Origin: Opitutaceae bacterium
GTDB taxonomy: Bacteria; Verrucomicrobiota; Verrucomicrobiae; Opitutales; Opitutaceae
Length of the DNA: 10,892 nucleotides
Assembly: GCA_031266495.1 (NCBI GenBank)
Contig: JAISAX010000038.1
Span: 1-10,892, forward strand
Direction of reading: 5' to 3'
Below are positions 1 to 6,621 of this stretch, in pieces. The position numbers and the translations under genes are program-made. Within the stretch, counting starts at the first letter, position 1, and every line of letters begins with the position of its first letter. Below the pieces are notes generated by a model, which ran no database searches, was not told the DNA's origin, and worked only from the letters and a program-made list of their open reading frames with translations.

Positions 1-2
1 AC

Positions 3-1124
3 CTGCCTCCGCTTTCAGATCTGCTGAGCAATGTTGGCGACGGAAAAGACAAGGTCAGCAAACAATCGGTACTCACAAAACAACTTCGCGATATCTCGCT
101 GAAATTCCAGACAGACACACACCAGTCCTTTTATTCGATGCGAGAGGTCGTGGAGCATTTTGACCTGCCCCTGCATTCTGTCTCGCTCGTTTACGGGACG
201 TTGGAACGGGAAGGATTGCTCAATCGTTGCCGGGGTTCGCGAACCCTGCTGGTTGGTAAAGAAATTTCTCCCCGTAAACAGGTTCGGGCCATCGTAGGCC
301 TCCCGGTGTGGCAACGGACGCTGGCGGTTTCCGCCCATTCACGCAGTTTCCATGCGGAACTCGAAAACCGCCTGCGGCAGCAAGGTTTTGTCGCCTCCCT
401 CGTCTTTTTTGAGCGAGAGGAAGTCGCCAGTCCTGATTTCACCCGGCGTCTGCTTGATCATGATTTCGATTATGTGTTTTGGCACACGCCGCCTCCGAAG
501 GCGCTCAACACCCTGTATTCCCTCAAAGACCGGGGCATCCGGCAAATCACGGTCCAGTCGGACGACAACCGGCTCAATATTCCTCTTCCCGGCTACCTCC
601 AGAACTGGCAGACGGCCTACCTGAAAATGGCCGAGACCTGGAGGCAGGACGGCATCACTCGCGTGCTCGCGCCGGGCCTCGCTCCCTCCTCGAAAAACGC
701 CGGGCACTCGTTTGTCCGTGCCATGGAAATCTGTGGCATCGAGGTTTACTTTTTTTCGGAGAATGGACGGGCCTTGCGCGATGCCGTGGCCACCGCCGTT
801 CGGGGAGATGCCCCCCCTCCCGCAGTCGCTTTTCTGGATCAGGAGGGCGCGGATTCTTTCTGCAACGAAAACCCCTCCGCGCTGGAAGAAATCATACACA
901 TGACTCGCGTGGCTTTCTGTCGCGGGCTGATTCGTGTTCCCTGGTTTGCACATCGCGACGCGCGTGTGGATGTCGTTCATTTTTCCGCCGTGGAAATGGC
1001 GAGCCAGATTGCTCGTGACCTTCGGGAAACACTCGGACCAGCCCCCCAGCTTTTGCACACCTTCCTTGCCACTTGGCATCCTTCGATTCCTCTCAGGATC
1101 GACAACAAGGCAGGATACGGCTGA
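3..1124 (+). CDS. GntR/LacI-type sugar-responsive transcriptional regulator, 5' end cut by window edge
   Basis: The frame is open from the first complete codon at position 3 to TGA 1122-1124, giving 373 visible residues. The start lies upstream of the window. An ATG at 138 is a poor start because it would cut into the DNA-binding domain. Visible residues about 20-90 look like a GntR-type winged helix: a basic QSVLTKQL helix, then SMREVVEHFDLPLHSVSLVY (recognition region) and LEREGLLNRCRGSRTLL (wing). Residues about 98-365 look like a periplasmic-binding-protein type I sensor of the LacI kind, which in this class binds a sugar or sugar derivative in the cytoplasm. It lies 12 nt before a GH9 gene on the same strand, so a role in controlling the downstream carbohydrate operon is a reasonable inference. 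The effector cannot be read from sequence. Probably only a few N-terminal residues are missing. Confidence 0.83.
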   Translation: MPPLSDLLSNVGDGKDKVSKQSVLTKQLRDISLKFQTDTHQSFYSMREVVEHFDLPLHSVSLVYGTLEREGLLNRCRGSRTLLVGKEISPRKQVRAIVGLPVWQRTLAVSAHSRSFHAELENRLRQQGFVASLVFFEREEVASPDFTRRLLDHDFDYVFWHTPPPKALNTLYSLKDRGIRQITVQSDDNRLNIPLPGYLQNWQTAYLKMAETWRQDGITRVLAPGLAPSSKNAGHSFVRAMEICGIEVYFFSENGRALRDAVATAVRGDAPPPAVAFLDQEGADSFCNENPSALEEIIHMTRVAFCRGLIRVPWFAHRDARVDVVHFSAVEMASQIARDLRETLGPAPQLLHTFLATWHPSIPLRIDNKAGYG

Positions 1125-1136
1125 CCTCTCCCTCCC

Positions 1137-2951
1137 ATGCCTGAAAAAATCCCGCCGTTTCCCGATATCCGTCTCAATCACGCCGGTTTTCTCTGCCGGA
1201 GCGGCAAACGTGCCGTGTTCAAGTCCCCCCTCCCCCCGGGAGCGCAAACCTTCGAATTGCAGGACATGATCCGGAACGCCTCCGAGGCGCTGGGCGAGTT
1301 CGAGAACTGGGAAACCGTCTTCACCGGCCCGCTGGAAAAGGCGAGCTCGCAATGGGGTTTCGGATACACCGGGGATTTCTCCGCGTGGGAAAAGCCCGGC
1401 GTCTATCGCGTCGTGCTGCCCGGCGGAGCGGGGCGCTCGCGCGTTTTCACCATTGGCGATGGCGTGTTCTCCGAATTGCCGCGCATGTTCCTCGACTATC
1501 TTCACGGCAATCGCTGCGGCCCTTTCGAGAACGACTGGCGCGGCCCGTGCCACCTCGACGACGGTATCCTTCGTTCGACCGGCAGGCAGATTGATGCGAC
1601 GGGCGGCTGGCACGATGCCGGCGACACGCGAAAATGGATGGTGCACTGCGTGCTGCCCGCCCTGGCCCTGGCCGCCCACCGGCACGAACAGCCCGGCACC
1701 CTCCGCCGCAACCACTGGGGCGAGGCGCCCTGGAACGACGACCTCCTCGCCGAACTCGCCTGGGGCGTCCGCTTCATCCTCAAGATGCAGGACCCGGCGA
1801 CCGGCATGATTTACGAGGACGTCGGCGGAGGCGGCGACGCCCGCACCCGGCAAGGCATGACATGGTGGTATGAGAACCACGCCGGCTGCTGCGCGGACAA
1901 CGCCGACAACCGTTTCACCGACAACATTCCCGGCAGCGACGACGAGCGAATCGTCCGCGATCGCTACAATCCAATCGTCCAATACACCAACATCCACATC
2001 CTCCTCGCGGCCGTCCCGCTGATCGAGGAACACGACCCGAGCCTCGCCCGGCAAATGCGCGAGGCCGCCACCGCCGCGTGGCGTTTCATGCAAGACCCGG
2101 TTCGGGTGAATGACGATTTTCACACCTGGACATCCGTGCGCGCCTGGCGTCTGCTCGCCGCGCTCGCCCTCCTCACCGACGCGCCTGGCTCCGGTCCCGC
2201 CGTCGCGGGCGAGGTGGATGTCGCGCTCGAACGGCTGCTGGAACTGCGCTCACCGTCCACCGGATTCTGGTTCATGGGTGCGCGGAAAGCCGATTATTAC
2301 CGGGGCATCCTTCATTCCGCCCAGCCCCTGATCGCCCTTGCCGCCTTCGCCGCCGCGCTGCCCGGCCATCCGCGCAAAAACGAGGTGCGCGACACCGTCC
2401 GCCGCTGTATCGAAAACTACGTGGAACCGCTGCGGCGGATGAGCCCCTTCGGCATCGTGCCCTACGGCGCGTTCCCGCATCCTGCAACGCCGGGCGACCA
2501 TTACCGGCAATGGAAGGATAACGCGTGGTTTCGCTTCTTCATGCCCGCTAACTCCCCGCAAAAGGTGAACCACGGGCTGGCCGGTCACTGGACAAGCTGG
2601 GCGCACGCCCTCGCGCTTTGTGCCGGGGTTTTTGATTTGCCGGAGTGCCGCGCCGCCGCGTTTGACCAGCTATACTGGTTGCTGGGCAACAACCCCGCCG
2701 ACGTTTCGATGCTGAGCGGCTTCGGCTACAATAATCTCACGCCCCACAGTCGTGCCTTCGGTTTTATGCCCGGCGGCCTCATGCTCGGGCCGCGCGGCGA
2801 CGCTGCCGACGAGCCGTTTTTCGACACCGGTGGTTTCGCCGACTGGTCGTGCTGCGAATACTGGACCACCGGCATCGCCAACGCATGGCTCGCCCTCGCC
2901 CGCCTCCTGCCCCGCCACATCCCCACTCGCTCAAAACTCGGAATGCCATGA
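1137..2951 (+). CDS. Glycoside hydrolase family 9 protein (cellulase-like), no signal peptide
   Basis: This is a 604-residue protein. Residues about 10-108 match the Ig-like CelD_N module that precedes many GH9 catalytic domains (IRLNHAGF near the start, TIGDGVF at its end). Residues about 115-590 form the (alpha/alpha)6 barrel. GGWHDAGD at 156-163 carries the paired aspartates (D160, D163) that serve as catalytic base in inverting GH9 enzymes. LGNNP at 516-520 and MPGGLMLGP at 544-552 are GH9 landmarks, and E574 in SCCEYWTTG is the likely catalytic acid. The family hydrolyses beta-1,4-glucans, and some members are exo-beta-glucosidases or glucosaminidases. The N-terminus (MPEKIPPFPD) shows no signal peptide, so it may act on imported oligosaccharides in the cytoplasm; this is an inference. 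The start is the only sensible ATG after the upstream stop; no Shine-Dalgarno is seen. It overlaps the next gene by 4 nt, so coupling is likely. Confidence 0.92.
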   Translation: MPEKIPPFPDIRLNHAGFLCRSGKRAVFKSPLPPGAQTFELQDMIRNASEALGEFENWETVFTGPLEKASSQWGFGYTGDFSAWEKPGVYRVVLPGGAGRSRVFTIGDGVFSELPRMFLDYLHGNRCGPFENDWRGPCHLDDGILRSTGRQIDATGGWHDAGDTRKWMVHCVLPALALAAHRHEQPGTLRRNHWGEAPWNDDLLAELAWGVRFILKMQDPATGMIYEDVGGGGDARTRQGMTWWYENHAGCCADNADNRFTDNIPGSDDERIVRDRYNPIVQYTNIHILLAAVPLIEEHDPSLARQMREAATAAWRFMQDPVRVNDDFHTWTSVRAWRLLAALALLTDAPGSGPAVAGEVDVALERLLELRSPSTGFWFMGARKADYYRGILHSAQPLIALAAFAAALPGHPRKNEVRDTVRRCIENYVEPLRRMSPFGIVPYGAFPHPATPGDHYRQWKDNAWFRFFMPANSPQKVNHGLAGHWTSWAHALALCAGVFDLPECRAAAFDQLYWLLGNNPADVSMLSGFGYNNLTPHSRAFGFMPGGLMLGPRGDAADEPFFDTGGFADWSCCEYWTTGIANAWLALARLLPRHIPTRSKLGMP

Positions 2952-4282
2952 TCCGGTTCGTATCCATTTTCCAACTCTCGCTTGTCCTCCCGCCGGCATT
3001 TGGCGTAGCCGGGTTGTCCGTCGCGGAACCGGAGGGGGGGGGAGGGGCTCGCCTGGCCGCGCTGGCGGATGTCGCCGCCCGCGCCGAAAAACACGAATCG
3101 CTGTCCATCGTTTTTCTGGGCGGCTCGCTGACCTGGGGTGCGAACGCGAGCGACCCGAACCGGACCAGTTGGCGCGGACTCATGATGCAATGGCTGCGCG
3201 ACACCCACCCGAAAACGCCGTTCACCTTTCACGATGCGGCAATCGGCGGGACCGGCTCCGACCTCGCCCTGTTCCGGCTCAAACGGGACGTCCTCGCCCA
3301 CAAACCTGACGTGGTTTTTCTGGACTTCACTCTCAATGACGGGCGGCTCGATGGTTCGCCTGCCGACGACATCCGCCTGTCCACCTACGAACGGCTCCTG
3401 CGTGAAATTCTCTCCTCCGGCTCCGCTGTCGTTCCCGTCCTCATGTGCGCCCACCACGAACTCGCAACAGACGCCGACACCCCCCTGTCAGGACGTTATC
3501 GGGAGCATCTTGGCCTTTTATCCGCTTACGGAATTCAGCCTGTGGATACACGATCCCGCGTCCGTAACGCGATCATCGAAAGGAATCTTCGTCCGGAGGA
3601 ATTATATCCGATCGGTGGCGACAAAACACATCCGGGGGACGCTGGTTACGGTTTGTTTTTCGATGCCATTCGCGAGACATGGCTGGCAACCGTCAGTTCG
3701 CAGGCGCGCGTCCGGATGCCTTCGGCTCCTGTTTACAAGGATCGCTTTGCTCAGTTTTCCCGTCATGTTCTTACGAACACAGAAAAAACGCTTCCATCCG
3801 GATGGCGCCGGGAGAAAACCTGGCGCATATCCATGTGGTTTGACGGCCTGTCCAGTCGCTGGATGGGAGATGTCGCCTGCGCTTCACTGAGGGATGCATC
3901 GGCTTCCGTCGAGCCGCTGGAGGTTCCGTTCCGGGGCTCCTTTGTTGCACTGTTCGGCGAACGAAATCGCTCCACGCCCCCTTTCCGGGTCTGGATCGAC
4001 GGACGTCCGTTATCCCGGCCTGGATCAAAAACAGCGGATGCCTGTCTTTGGAACATTGATACCCGGCGATTTTCCGCCTCCGGAAATCTCTTCGCCTGGA
4101 CAGTCCTCTCATCCACGCTTTCAGACGGGGAGCACACTCTCAAAATATTACCTGATTTCTCGGAAGCTCCCCTGGAGGCGGAATTGCGCATCGAAAGTAT
4201 TTGCGCGGCAGGTTGCCCCCCCTCCCCCCCCCCCCCCGCTCGCACTGAAACCCTGAACCCAAATAACCATGATGAAGAATAA
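2948..4282 (+). CDS. Secreted SGNH/GDSL-family hydrolase with C-terminal beta-rich domain
   Basis: This is a 444-residue protein starting at the ATG of an ATGA overlap with the GH9 stop. An upstream in-frame ATG at 2849 would only add a shadow of the GH9 gene. Residues 1-26 form a signal peptide (FVSIFQLSLVLPPAF core), so export is expected. The SGNH blocks are present: S60 in FLGGSLTWG (nucleophile), G101 region in AIGGTGS (oxyanion), N130 in LDFTLND, and D225/H228 in DKTHPGD. Such enzymes remove acyl groups, often acetyl from glycans. Residues about 270-425 look like a separate beta-sandwich, possibly carbohydrate-binding, and cannot be assigned. A 9-G run follows the signal peptide and a 14-C run encodes a proline stretch near the C-terminus. 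Codon choice shifts to a lower GC third position from about 3510 on. It overlaps the following prepilin gene by 14 nt. Esterase on plant polysaccharide is the likeliest role. Confidence 0.88.
   Translation: MIRFVSIFQLSLVLPPAFGVAGLSVAEPEGGGGARLAALADVAARAEKHESLSIVFLGGSLTWGANASDPNRTSWRGLMMQWLRDTHPKTPFTFHDAAIGGTGSDLALFRLKRDVLAHKPDVVFLDFTLNDGRLDGSPADDIRLSTYERLLREILSSGSAVVPVLMCAHHELATDADTPLSGRYREHLGLLSAYGIQPVDTRSRVRNAIIERNLRPEELYPIGGDKTHPGDAGYGLFFDAIRETWLATVSSQARVRMPSAPVYKDRFAQFSRHVLTNTEKTLPSGWRREKTWRISMWFDGLSSRWMGDVACASLRDASASVEPLEVPFRGSFVALFGERNRSTPPFRVWIDGRPLSRPGSKTADACLWNIDTRRFSASGNLFAWTVLSSTLSDGEHTLKILPDFSEAPLEAELRIESICAAGCPPSPPPPARTETLNPNNHDEE
3034..3042. repeat. G9 homopolymer just after the SGNH signal peptide
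   Basis: Nine consecutive G are followed by A and four more G. They encode the glycine stretch EPEGGGGAR directly after the signal peptide. A slip of one base would frameshift the whole catalytic domain, so the run is either a mutable site or a place where sequencing error must be excluded. Confidence 0.7.
4216..4237. repeat. C7-T-C14 tract near the 3' end of the SGNH gene
   Basis: Seven C, one T and fourteen C encode PPSPPPP 21 residues before the SGNH C-terminus. In the sequence as given the SGNH frame runs to TAA 4280-4282, past the pilin start at 4269. The two alternative frames after the tract stop at TGA 4246-4248 and TGA 4254-4256, so any length change would truncate only the tail but would separate the SGNH stop from the pilin start. 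Confidence 0.8.
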
Positions 4283-5048
4283 AAGCATTACCCTCCGCCG
4301 GAGGCGGAGCGAAGCGGAGACTTCGGCGGAGTATTCATATGGATACTCGCGTGGCGCCGCCTTCACCCTCATCGAATTGCTGACGGTCATTGCCATCATT
4401 GGCATCCTCGCGGCTATTCTTGTTCCGGTGTCTCTGAGTGTCCGCAAGGCGGCCCGGCAGACCCGTTGCAGCGCAAATCTCCGCCAGGTTGCCGCCGCGT
4501 TCCTGATGTGGACGAGTGAAGACAAACAGGGACGGCTCGTCCGCAAATACAACCCGGGAGGCACTCCCAAAGCAGACGACTCGACCAAGAAGGATTGGGC
4601 TGTTCCAGCGGCTTTGGAAACGCCGCAGGGCGGTGTGGCGCACTATCTGGACGGACCGTCGCCTGATTGTTATCCGCCTGTCGCGATCTCCGTGGCCGCC
4701 CTCGCCAGTCCGGAATACTGCGTCGCCAATCAGCACGCCACAAAACCCGGATACTTCAAGGGGCCGACTTACAAAGCCAACAGCAACGCATGGCAGGCCT
4801 GGTGGCGCATGTCCGACATCCCCGCGCCTTCGCAGACGGGAATGCTCGCACCCGTCTCCCTCGATTTCCTCGCCACAAGCGGCACTCCGTATTCGGTAAG
4901 CCTCACTTATCTTTGGGCGACTGAATCCAATTTGCCACGCTTCGAGGACTACGGGACGAGCAAGATGGCCATCGCGTTTTTTGACGGTCACGTCCGCCTG
5001 TTTCCCAAAAATGTTCAAACGCTTACGGACCATTGGGCGCCAAAATAG
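4269..5048 (+). CDS. Prepilin-type (pseudopilin) protein with H-X9-DG-like C-terminus
   Basis: This is a 259-residue protein. A class III signal sequence ends before FTLIELLTVIAIIGILAAI (from residue 32), with E36 as the conserved +5 glutamate. Processing by a prepilin peptidase, probably just before F32, followed by N-methylation is expected. The long hydrophobic helix anchors the protein or packs it into a pseudopilus. The C-terminal FFDGHVRLFP resembles the H-X9-DG region of large pseudopilin families expanded in Verrucomicrobiota, Lentisphaerota and Planctomycetota. The start may be ATG 4269 or ATG 4272; the two differ by one Met. It overlaps the SGNH stop by 14 nt and so belongs to the same unit. 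The leader is unusually long, about 31 residues, because a palindromic repeat supplies residues 9-26. The exact role is unknown; surface display or secretion linked to glycan use is an inference. Confidence 0.88.
   Translation: MMKNKSITLRRRRSEAETSAEYSYGYSRGAAFTLIELLTVIAIIGILAAILVPVSLSVRKAARQTRCSANLRQVAAAFLMWTSEDKQGRLVRKYNPGGTPKADDSTKKDWAVPAALETPQGGVAHYLDGPSPDCYPPVAISVAALASPEYCVANQHATKPGYFKGPTYKANSNAWQAWWRMSDIPAPSQTGMLAPVSLDFLATSGTPYSVSLTYLWATESNLPRFEDYGTSKMAIAFFDGHVRLFPKNVQTLTDHWAPK
4293..4346 (+). repeat. In-frame palindromic repeat inside the prepilin leader
   Basis: The 54-nt stretch has a perfect hairpin CTCCGCC-GGA-GGCGGAG at 4293-4309, a second GGCGGAG at 4325-4331 that can pair with the same 5' arm, a GAAG/CTTC pair (4311-4314, 4321-4324), and a near-palindrome GTATTCATATGGATAC at 4331-4346. 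Its length is an exact multiple of three and it encodes residues 9-26 of the pseudopilin. Removing it would leave an ordinary short leader (MMKNKSIT joined to SRGAAFTLIELL). The boundaries are estimated from the palindromes. Confidence 0.6.
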
Positions 5049-5280
5049 CGCTTACGAAAAACCGGGGAAATAACTGGCTGTATGGTAGAACAATAGTCAC
5101 CCACGATAGGCTTGGAACCGTATTAAACTATAAAACAGCATGTTTTCATTTTCATTTGAAAATTTCAGGGAGGTGCCTGAGCCGAAGTAATTCCTTTCGG
5201 GGACGATGGAGGGTGAAGTAGGGGTGTTCTGTTCAGGCATTGGCGGATGCCTCGGGGTTCAGTATGGAGCAATGTGAAAA

Positions 5281-5475
5281 CTCGCAAGTGCGAGCGCGGC
5301 CGGTGAAAAGCCCGGTGCGGGGCATATGCGTCGCATGGTCTGCGTCGGATGTGATTTTCCCCGGCCGGAAGGTCCGTCGTCCGGGCATCGCAAGTGCGCG
5401 GAAGGTTCCCTTTTCACGAAGGGTCTATGACAAGCTCGCAAGTGCAGCGCGGGTTGGCGCGGGCCGGTGCCGGCA
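5281..5475. repeat. Three TCGCAAGTGC repeats, two inside longer diverged copies
   Basis: The 10-mer TCGCAAGTGC occurs at 5282-5291, 5388-5397 and 5436-5445. The first is part of a perfect small hairpin CTCGCA-AG-TGCGAG at 5281-5294. Copies one and three extend into similar sequence: CTCGCAAGTGC, then an AGCGCGG block, then a CCGGTG block, then GGCAT within about 40-50 nt. They look like diverged duplicates. The function is unknown; a structured RNA or the residue of a small repeat family are both possible. Confidence 0.5.
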
Positions 5476-5492
5476 TCAAGCCCTCCAGGTGA

Positions 5493-5639
5493 CGCGGTGC
5501 GCCCGAGGTGGATAGCGGAACCTGTCTGCTCTACTACACCGAGTTGGAAAACTTCTGGCTTGTGGTCGGGATTTTTCATGCCCGCCGTGATCCTGACTGG
5601 ATCACGGCTCAGCTTGCCTCCCGAAGAACGTTTTTTTGA
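5493..5639 (+). pseudogene. C-terminal remnant of a RelE/ParE-type toxin
   Basis: Reading from 5493 gives 48 codons ending at TGA 5637-5639, immediately preceded in frame by a stop at 5490-5492. The peptide contains CLLYYTELENFW followed by VVGIFHARRDPDW, the last two strands of RelE/ParE-superfamily toxins (family pattern: ...LYYxxE...I.I.VVGI.HARRDP..). These toxins act in the cytoplasm as ribosome-dependent mRNA endonucleases or gyrase poisons, paired with an antitoxin. Here the N-terminal half, a start codon and an antitoxin gene are missing, and neither other frame upstream restores the fold. A degraded toxin-antitoxin locus is the simplest reading. A frameshift from sequencing error is less likely because the missing part is more than half the protein. 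Confidence 0.55.
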
Positions 5640-5705
5640 AGTTCCCTCACGCCCTTCCTTTCTCTCAGAGGCAAGGGGCTTCCGGTGATCGGGCAAGCGG
5701 AGCAT

Positions 5706-6521
5706 TCACGCCCACGCCTGGGGGTCCGGCTTGATGTCTTCCGAATACCCGGCGGGCATCAGCACCTGTTGCCGGGCCGGATCGACGATCAGGTCCGTGC
5801 CGGGGTGGTTGGCCCCGCCCTGGCCGATGATCCGGCGCACGAACCGGTTTTTGTTCAACCCGACCATGACCCGCGCATTGTCGAAAAACCGCCGGGTTAT
5901 CCCGATGCCCAGATTGAACAGGGCGACCTGGTTCACGGGCAGCGACAGGCCGATATCCGTCAACATGGTGCCAGCCCACCAGAAACAGTTTTGTCCGTAC
6001 ACCCAATAGGCTGTCGCGTCGCCGGCCGGGTTTTTCCGTAGTTCCGAACGGCTGATCTGGTTGTGCGCGCCGGGAACCCACTCCCGCTGTCCCGCCTCGT
6101 AACCCACGCGGTTGGCCCTGATCCACGCCCGGATGTAGTTCTCCAGCCGACGGATGTCGTCGATCTCGCAGGAGACCGGTATCCGGTAGCTCCTGGCTTC
6201 GAGCGTCTCCAGGTCGGCGGGGTCGTTCTCCCACACGCGGCCTCTGCGGGCAAGGTTGGCATCAAGGCCCGATTCGATGTATTCACGAATCTTGTACAGG
6301 CCGACGGCCTTTCGATTCCGTGATCGGGGCCATTCGTGCGGGTGCCATGAATATGAACGCAGGGGCATGCCTGCATCGTCGGTGATCAGCAAATAACCGT
6401 GTCCGATGCGGTAGTCGTAAAAATATTCCCGGCCATCCTCGAAAAGAAAGGCGCGCACGACGAAGTAGAGTCGCCGGGTTCCCCATGTGTTTCCTTTCAG
6501 CCCTGATATTCTGATGATCAT
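5706..6521 (-). CDS. Uncharacterised protein; possible permuted NlpC/P60-like cysteine hydrolase
   Basis: I do not recognise this 271-residue protein. The chosen start is ATG 6519-6521; a TTG at 6555-6557 would add 12 residues and no Shine-Dalgarno decides between them. No signal peptide or membrane segment is visible, so it is probably cytoplasmic or an effector-like protein. Two features stand out: an early histidine in RIGHGYLLITDDAG (H41), and a late cysteine after asparagine and before tryptophans, YGQNCFWWAGTML (C179). A His early and an Asn-Cys late is the order found in permuted papain-like enzymes (LRAT, YiiX, DUF4105 groups), which cleave amide or ester bonds. This assignment is an inference from motif order only. 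It lies on the same strand as the dehalogenase-like gene but is separated from it by 521 nt containing a large inverted repeat, so it probably has its own promoter. Confidence 0.7.
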   Translation of the reverse strand: MIIRISGLKGNTWGTRRLYFVVRAFLFEDGREYFYDYRIGHGYLLITDDAGMPLRSYSWHPHEWPRSRNRKAVGLYKIREYIESGLDANLARRGRVWENDPADLETLEARSYRIPVSCEIDDIRRLENYIRAWIRANRVGYEAGQREWVPGAHNQISRSELRKNPAGDATAYWVYGQNCFWWAGTMLTDIGLSLPVNQVALFNLGIGITRRFFDNARVMVGLNKNRFVRRIIGQGGANHPGTDLIVDPARQQVLMPAGYSEDIKPDPQAWA

Positions 6522-6621
6522 TCCGGTGCGGACACAGACAAAATTGTTTTCATGCAACCGGGCCGTGACACTCGGGGCAATTCACAAACGTGCCTGCGGG
6601 GGGGGGGATGTGAAGGAGTGT

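Larger units (their letters stand above)
5049..5705. other. Gene-poor stretch with hairpins, diverged repeats and a toxin remnant
   Basis: No intact gene is supported in these 657 bases. The first part (about 5049-5165) is more AT-rich than its surroundings and contains the inverted repeat ATTTTCA-TT-TGAAAAT at 5148-5163, a possible end-of-operon structure although no clear T-run follows. Further small stems are TCAGG/CCTGA (5165-5180), CCGAA/TTCGG (5182-5200) and AGGCAT/ATGCCT (5235-5252). The short open frames here show no recognisable domain. The repeat cluster and the toxin remnant are listed separately. No known riboswitch or housekeeping RNA was recognised. Confidence 0.5.

Noticed and set aside
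138..1124. ATG at 138 as the regulator's true start
   Set aside because: The frame is open to the window edge and the residues before 138 fit the N-terminal part of the GntR-type DNA-binding domain.
339..2123. 594-residue open frame on the minus strand across the regulator and GH9 genes
   Set aside because: It is an antisense shadow made by high GC third positions; it spans two well-supported genes and shows no domain or plausible composition.
2849..2947. Upstream 33-codon extension of the SGNH protein
   Set aside because: It lies inside the GH9 gene, is Arg/Pro/His-rich, and would bury the clear signal peptide beginning at 2948.
5281..5330. Cobalamin-riboswitch-like core (GCCGGTGAAAAGCCCGG)
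   Set aside because: The short similarity is not accompanied by the rest of the conserved core or by a downstream transport or B12 gene.
5240..5515. 91-residue plus-strand frame through the repeat cluster
   Set aside because: It has no domain, is composed of translated repeats, and cannot be joined to the toxin remnant in frame.
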